A DNA stretch of 64,000 nt from Talaromyces rugulosus (lineage: Eukaryota; Ascomycota; Eurotiomycetes; Eurotiales; Trichocomaceae): positions 4,038,001-4,102,000 of the forward strand of contig NC_049564.1 in NCBI RefSeq assembly GCF_013368755.1, given 5' to 3'. The notes under the pieces are model-generated. The model worked only from the letters and a program-made list of their open reading frames with translations. It ran no database searches and was not told the DNA's origin. Position 1 is the first letter of the stretch. Every line of letters starts with the position of its first letter. The translations under genes were made by a program, and so were the position numbers. This document shows, piece by piece, positions 58,538-64,000 of the stretch.

Positions 58538-60326
58538 ATGAGATTGTCAACAAAGACCTTAATTCGAATTCGACCATGCACCTTTCGCCGAGGAATAAAG
58601 TCATGGACTATCGCACCTGATATTTTTAATTACACTTCTGGCCGATTTCTGTGAGTTTATCGAAATATGAAAAGTCTTTGCCACACACGATCATGTGCTG
58701 AGCTTTTATTCTTTGCAGATTCAACGAGGAAATTCGTCTCGCGGAACGCCGAGTTCAATTCGATGTGAATGCGCTTGCAGAAGCCGTATATCGTTCCACC
58801 AAACGATCTATATCTGACCTCGCATCGATCTCGAAACTCGCCGAAGGAGGGTTTAACCGCATCCTGCAAGTCAGGTTCAAAGACGACTATGCGGTAATTG
58901 TCAGAATCCCATATCACTCAACCGTTCCAAAATGCCGCGCAATCGCCAGTGAGGCGGCAACACTGGATTGGCTGTATTCTCAGGGTCTTCCAGTGCCACA
59001 GGTTCTCGGATATTCATCTACGCACGCAAATCCTGTTGGGACGGAATATCTTGGAGAAACTTGAAGGGACGCCTTTGAGTGACAGGTGGTTTACCATGGA
59101 TAACAAGGAGAGAGTAAAGGTGATGAGACAAATAGTTGATATTGAGAAAAGTTTCATGAGCTTTTCTTTCCCAGCATCCGGGAGTTTGTACTTCCAAAGG
59201 GATCTTGAAGAATCGGAGCCTTTTATACCCATATCTGATCAGATTGTCGTGGGTCCAAGCACACAGCTTGAATGGTGGTACCGAGAGTGATCATTACTGG
59301 AAAGTAATCGCGGTCCATGTGAATATTCTACCCCGGAATTTTCAGTATTCAGTGACGTAACTGATATATAAGCCAGGGCAGACCTTCCAGGCATGTTTTG
59401 AAGCTCCTGCAAAACGAGAGATTGATTTTTGTCAACGATTCGGCAAGCCTCGCATGCATGTGGAGCGATGTTTACGAGAACTGTATCAATTCAAAGACAT
59501 GTCACCGTCTTATCACGCTCAGTTGCTCTCTGAATATCTAAAATTGGCGCCGCATTTGGAAATTCCTTCGACGCATCGCTTCTCTCGGCCAGTACTTCGA
59601 CACCCTGATCTTTCTCCGAATAATATCTTGGTCAATTCCTCCAGCGATATAGTGGGGATTATCGATTGGCAAAATGCAGTAATATTACCACTTGGCCTGT
59701 GTGCTGGCATACCAGACCATTTTCAAAACTGGGGGGACCACGTGTCAGAAACACTGAAAAAACCAGTATTACAACTCCCCGAGAATTTCGATAAACTCAG
59801 TCAAGACGAGCAAGACTCAATACGGGAGACAATGCGAAAACGTTTAGTCCATTTTTACTACGCGGCGTTGACTATGAAGCATATGCCCGACCATTTTGAT
59901 GCTTTGCGTAATGAAAATGCAATGCTTCGGGTCAAGCTGTTCAGTTGTGCTGGAGCGCCGTGGGAAGGAGATTCGTTGTCCCTGAAATACGCCTTGCTTC
60001 AAGTCCATCAGAACTGGCCGACGAGTCTGGGTCGAGATGATACCACAGAGTCCGCTCCCTGTCCGGTGCAATTTACCGAAGAGGAAAGCAGGCAGTGTGT
60101 CGACAAACGTGAGCAGGAACAGGAAAAACTGCAAGAGTTAAGTGAGATGAAAGACGTCATTGGTATAGACGCGCTGGGATGGGTTCCTGATGATGAGCAG
60201 CTGGAAAAGTCAAAGAGGATTGCCGAAGCGATCAAGGAGGGCTTGTTGGCACATTCGGAAAATGAAATGGAAAGAGCTGCTTTGAGTGCGCACTTTCCTT
60301 TTGACGATCATGATGAAGATGCATGA
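58538..60326 (+). pseudogene. Broken aminoglycoside-phosphotransferase-like kinase gene
   Basis: Related to the fungal APH/choline-kinase-like family (PF01636), often with a mitochondrial-type N-terminus. Reconstructed exons: 58538-58650 (MRLSTKTLIR... then NYTSGRFL), 58719-59318, 59377-60326. Family motifs are clear: KLAEGGFNRILQV, the catalytic loop HPDLSPNNILV and the metal-binding IDWQNA. Two lesions interrupt it. A frameshift lies near 59045, between GTEY and LEKLEGTPL, with no room for an intron, and an in-frame TGA sits at 59288-59290 inside a conserved segment (Arg expected, one C-to-T change away). Open sequence elsewhere suggests recent inactivation or sequence errors. The 3' part remains a long open frame. 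Confidence 0.72.
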
Positions 60327-60744
60327 GCAGATTGCAGGTCCTCAAGAGCTATTCAAAATGTCGACGTGGAAAGTATCGATATAAAAATAAAAGATATAAA
60401 AATAGATAAGGCTAGTCACATGACCCCCCACTGCAACACATAAGCACGGTGTCCGATTGGGCCGACCCCCAAATGCGACCGCGTATGTAATAATCTGCTC
60501 AAATGGACGCTCTCCCCACCAACAGACCTGACTCACGAAATAAACCGGTAACTTTTCGGTCATGCTTTGAGTTTAAGATGTTGTTATCGTCGATTGTGGC
60601 CTGTGATTGGCTGTGGATGCGCAAATTCGAGTCGTTTTGCGACTGCCGCGTGGACTACATATGATGTCGCTTCCCTCTTTTTTCAAACTTCACAACTTCA
60701 ACTTCATCGTCGACTTTCGACAATTCGAGCTTCAGTAATTCATC

Positions 60745-61533
60745 ATGGATATGGGCAGTATGACAATGGGCTCTGCCACCACCACGGCATCGGCCGCCAT
60801 GAGCTCGATGACCGGCATGTCCGACATGGACATGGGCGGCGGCAGCTGCAAGATTTCCGTACGCTCTTTCTTCACTTTTCCTTCAAGATGGAAATACTAA
60901 CTAACCTGCCTGTGACTAGATGCTCTGGAACTGGGACACCATCGACGCCTGCTTCATATCCACCAGCTGGCAGATCAAATCGCGCGGCATGTTCGCCGGC
61001 TCCTGCATCGGCGTCGTCCTGCTAGTCATGCTGCTCGAGGCCCTGCGCCGCATGTCCAAGGAATACGACCGATACATTCTGCGTCGCTTCAAGCGCCAAG
61101 TTGCGCTGGATGCGGCGTATTCCAGAAACACCACCACCACTACCACCAGCGACCCTGAAGATGATCCCACGAACAACAACAACAAAACCGCGCGACAAAA
61201 TGCAAAAGCAGTGTGTACGCCGCCGCTCCGTTTCCGGCCATCCATCGTTCAGCAGAGCATTCGCGCGCTGCTGCACATGGTGACTTTTGCGGTTGCGTAT
61301 TTTGTCATGTTGCTGGCCATGTACTACAACGGATACTTTATTATTTGCATTTTCATTGGCGCGTATCTGGGTGGGTTTGTGTTTAGTTGGGAGAGTATCG
61401 CTGTTGCTGTGGAGTAGGTTTTTCTTTTTCTTTTTTCCTTGATACTATTTAGGACAAAAATGCTAATGCGTAGGACAGACCGAATTCGATGGCCACGGCG
61501 GCGACGGAGGAGGTTACAGTGTGCTGTGGGTGA
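60745..61533 (+). CDS. Ctr-family copper transporter, 220 aa
   Basis: Predicted homotrimeric Cu(I) transporter of plasma or vacuolar membrane. Exons: 60745-60858, 60920-61413, 61479-61533. The N-terminus is Met-rich (MDMGSMTMG and MTGMSDMDMGG), as needed to collect copper. Three membrane segments follow. TM2 has M-x3-M (VMLLAM) and TM3 has G-x3-G (GAYLG), the selectivity and packing motifs. A long Thr/Asn-rich cytosolic loop separates TM1 and TM2. An unspliced reading would stop at 61415-61417. Using the donor GTAGGT at 61414 with branch CTAAT and acceptor GACAG adds 18 residues ending VTVCCG, a Cys-Cys-Gly terminus that suits Ctr proteins, so the spliced form is preferred. Confidence 0.87.
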
Positions 61534-61862
61534 TGAATTACGACTTGCTTAGTATATAGATCTAGATGTCAATTGGTGTACATATAAATTCCTAATGAAT
61601 AAAAACTATATTAAATCTATATCTATAAACGTCACGTCACATAAACATAGTCAGAAAAAAAAAAACAAAGAGTGTAAAGTTAACATGACATAAATGGGTA
61701 ACAAGAATCATACATCGCTCGTGCTCGCATGCACATAACATTTTGAATGTACATATCACAAATCCACAATTTGAAATGCCAAGTGATTTTCTAAAAAAAA
61801 AAAAACTCCCCCAATTATAGAGAGATAGTCTAAGAGAGTTTTGAAAACAAATCCTTTTTTTT
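61534..61862. other. Convergent spacer
   Basis: About 330 bases of AT-rich sequence with A-runs near 61656 and 61795, between the copper transporter and the ACS transporter 3' ends. Nothing else is seen. Confidence 0.55.
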
Positions 61863-63477
61863 TTAAAGAGAGAGAATCTTTTCCTTGTCCGTCTTGCCCT
61901 CGGCTTGGATCTGGCGACGACGCTCGCGCGCCACCACCAAGCCGTATGCCACCGTCGACACCGTGCCGGCGAGCGCCATGGCCATCAGAATCCAGTATCC
62001 GCGCTTGTAAAGGGGGGCGTCGTCCTTGGTAAAGCAAAAGACAGCGACAATACCGCCCGAGTTGCCGACACCAATCACAAAGCCAGACCCGATACTGCGC
62101 TCCGCGTGGCCCTGCATGTTCATCAGCACCCAGCAGATGATCACGGCGCCAGCACTAAACGAGCCCATGGTGATGAAGCAGATGCCGAGATACTCTGCGG
62201 AAAAGTGTTCGGAGCCGTGCAAGGACAACATGATGGCCAGGCCGATGATGATCAGTAGATCGCCAAAGAGAATGAATGGGTAGCGAATGGCATATTTGTC
62301 TGAGAAATATGCCATCACCAAGCAGAGTCCGAGAGCAGCGGCAAAGGGCGGCACGCTGTGCAATTGGGTCTGGATGGTTCCGTATCCCAGGGCTTTGATG
62401 ATGGTCGGGGCAAAGTAAGCAAAGGCGTAGATGGGGATGACAATGGCTATTTGACTGGTTAGAATATGAAAATGTGCACTAGTCCCAGATAACTTACTAA
62501 AGTACATGATCGCAGCCAGGTACCCCTTGGGGTCTCTGAAGAATGAAGCCAAATCAGACTTGGTCACCTTGACCTCGTCATCCTCGTAGTTGCGAGTCTT
62601 GGCAATCACCGCGGCCTTTTCGTCTTCGGTCAACCAGGATGCTTGCTGGGGGAAATCGGCGCAGAAGAAGAGGGCGGTAATGCCGACCAGGATGGATGCA
62701 ACGCCCTCCAGCAAGAAAATCCACCGCCAGTTTTCGAGACCGCGCATGCCGTCCATTTTGGCAATACCAGAGGCCAGCAGGCCACCAAAGGCGCCAGCAA
62801 AGATGACCGAAGACCAGTAGATGGTGAAACGCTTCTGGGCTTCGGCGCGCTTGTACCAAAAGCTGATCAGATAGAAACTACCGGGGAAGATACCGCTTTC
62901 AGCCCATCCGAGAAAGAAACGAGTCGCAATCAGACCACCGTAGCTCTGGACAAAGGCTTGGCCGAGCATGACAATGCCAAAGGCAATGATGCAGCCTGAC
63001 AGCCAGATATGCGGCTTCAGCTTTTTCATGATAACGTTGGATGGAATTTCAAAGATGATGTAAGGAATGTAAAAGATCAGTAGAGCGACGTTTGCCCGGT
63101 TGCCGTACAGGTTCAGATCATCCGGCATGCTCATGGTGAGCGCATTGGAGATGTTGACTCTGGAGGCGAGTCAGCACACGAATCAAGGGATGACAGTTGA
63201 ATCGACGATGGAGTCAATCATCAACAAGAGGGCCAGTTGACATACCGGTCCAAAAACGCGACCAGGTAAATGCCAAACAGCATAGGCATTACTCGCATGT
63301 CAATCTTGCGAACCAGCTTGGCGTCGTCGACGTTGGACGGGAAAGGAGGAGCATCCTCCTCGCTTTGCCCGCTTGAGCCCGGGACCGTGTCGATTTTATC
63401 CTCTGCAGGCAGGTTAGTGATTAATTGATTGAGTTCGAAGCAAAAAAGCAAAGTAAAATACCTGTAACAACACCCAT
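61863..63477 (-). CDS. ACS-family MFS transporter (allantoate/nicotinate permease type), 472 aa
   Basis: Predicted plasma-membrane anion:cation symporter like yeast Dal5 or Tna1; the substrate is probably an organic anion or vitamin, not assignable. Exons (reverse): 63477-63462, 63402-63246, 63159-62498, 62446-61863. TM1 reads LFGIYLVAFLDRVNISNA across an intron. Other family motifs are IPSNVIMKK, RFFLGWAESGIFPGSFYLISFWY and ENWRWIFLLEG. The last intron could be read through in frame, but its GTAAGT donor, CTAAC branch and the family's alignment (MYF-TIVIP) favour splicing to the TAG at 62447. The first exon encodes only five residues. A likely 5' UTR intron (about 63792-63522, GTAAGT...CCAG) contains a GA run. 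Confidence 0.87.
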
Positions 63478-64000
63478 TTTGGCGACGTGGTCGAGATGCG
63501 TCGGCAAAATCACGAGGCTAGCTGGAGAGAGAGAGAGAGAAGGTTCAAGGAAGGAAGCGGAAAGGAGCAGCCAAGGCAGCCAAGCACCAGACACGTGAAC
63601 AGGACAAGCAAGCAACAAACGGCGCTCTCTTGTTTGATCTCCTCTCTCTTGTGTTTGTTTCACAACTCAAATCCGAAGAGGAAAAAGAGCGACGGGCGTG
63701 GCATCTAGTAGTTAAAGGACAACTAACTAGTGATGCATGACTACTATTTAGTTCTATGCTGCCAGTGGGGATCGGGTTTAAGTCGTACTTACCTCGTTTG
63801 CCGTGCGACTTGAGACTAGGCGTCGTAGTCGATGAGCGAGACCGCAATCGCGCAATCGGCGCGGCGAGGTGGCACAGCAGCAGAAAGAAGTATTTACTCG
63901 ATTAGGGGGAGTAAGACCTTGGGACAGCGTGTTACATCAATTGCTGGTGGCGAACGGCTGGTGTCCCTTCTGGCACGAATTCGTGTATCACCGAAGATAA
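63478..64000. other. Upstream region of the ACS transporter
   Basis: Probable 5' UTR and promoter on the reverse strand, with a candidate leader intron (63522-63792) and a GA microsatellite near 63526-63542. Reverse ORFs here show no conserved protein content. Confidence 0.45.

Noticed and set aside
59288..59290. Recoded TGA (selenocysteine or readthrough) in the APH-like gene
   Set aside because: The same gene also carries a frameshift, and fungi of this group lack selenoprotein machinery, so a plain lesion is simpler.
1..64000. CRISPR arrays, rRNA and tRNA genes
   Set aside because: No regularly spaced identical repeats and no rRNA-like or convincing tRNA cloverleaf with A and B boxes were noticed. 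A covariance-model scan would be needed to exclude tRNAs firmly.

Overview
The window looks like nuclear DNA of a filamentous ascomycete. Genes carry many short introns (about 45-110 bases, GT...AG, with CTAAC/CTAAT-like branch sites). The gene content (three Zn2Cys6 regulators, GPI-anchored GH16, fungal GT2, MFS sugar porters, NRPS-like adenylation enzyme, PTH11/SAT4-type membrane protein) is typical of Pezizomycotina. An Aspergillus/Penicillium-like Eurotiales host is an inference from protein flavour, not a demonstrated identity. All exon coordinates below were worked out by hand from splice signals and reading frame.

Layout. 1-13.5 kb is conserved: THO2 (mRNA export/transcription elongation), a GPI-anchored GH16 glucan enzyme, and a fungal type 2 glycosyltransferase. 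13.5-19.1 kb is an AT-rich gene graveyard with a candidate MITE, two small dispersed repeats, and two broken genes (aromatic amino acid lyase; PTH11-like membrane protein) joined head to head. 19.5-25.7 kb is a compact secondary-metabolism-like trio: an adenylation-only NRPS-like enzyme, an alpha/beta hydrolase of the AK-toxin-biosynthesis (AKT2-like) type, and a divergent Zn2Cys6 regulator.

26.3-37.4 kb is the most interesting part, a beta-mannan utilisation cluster. It holds a secreted GH5 endo-mannanase, a lactose/cellodextrin-permease-type sugar transporter, a secreted GH134 endo-mannanase and a cytosolic GH2 beta-mannosidase. The GH2 promoter contains four diverged copies of a repeat. 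A Zn2Cys6 regulator follows at 39.8-41.5 kb. Read together: two unrelated mannanase folds cut mannan outside the cell, the transporter imports manno-oligosaccharides, and the cytosolic GH2 finishes them. A solo LTR with a perfect 5-base target duplication and a TA-flanked inverted-repeat element lie inside this cluster.

43.4-52.8 kb carries a secreted TNT-type NAD glycohydrolase, a Ser/Thr-rich single-pass surface protein, a GH47 alpha-mannosidase, an unknown Thr/Asn-rich protein and a third Zn2Cys6 regulator. 53.9-64 kb holds an unknown protein, a phosphate:H+ symporter, a broken APH-type kinase gene, a Ctr copper transporter and an ACS-family (allantoate/nicotinate-type) transporter.
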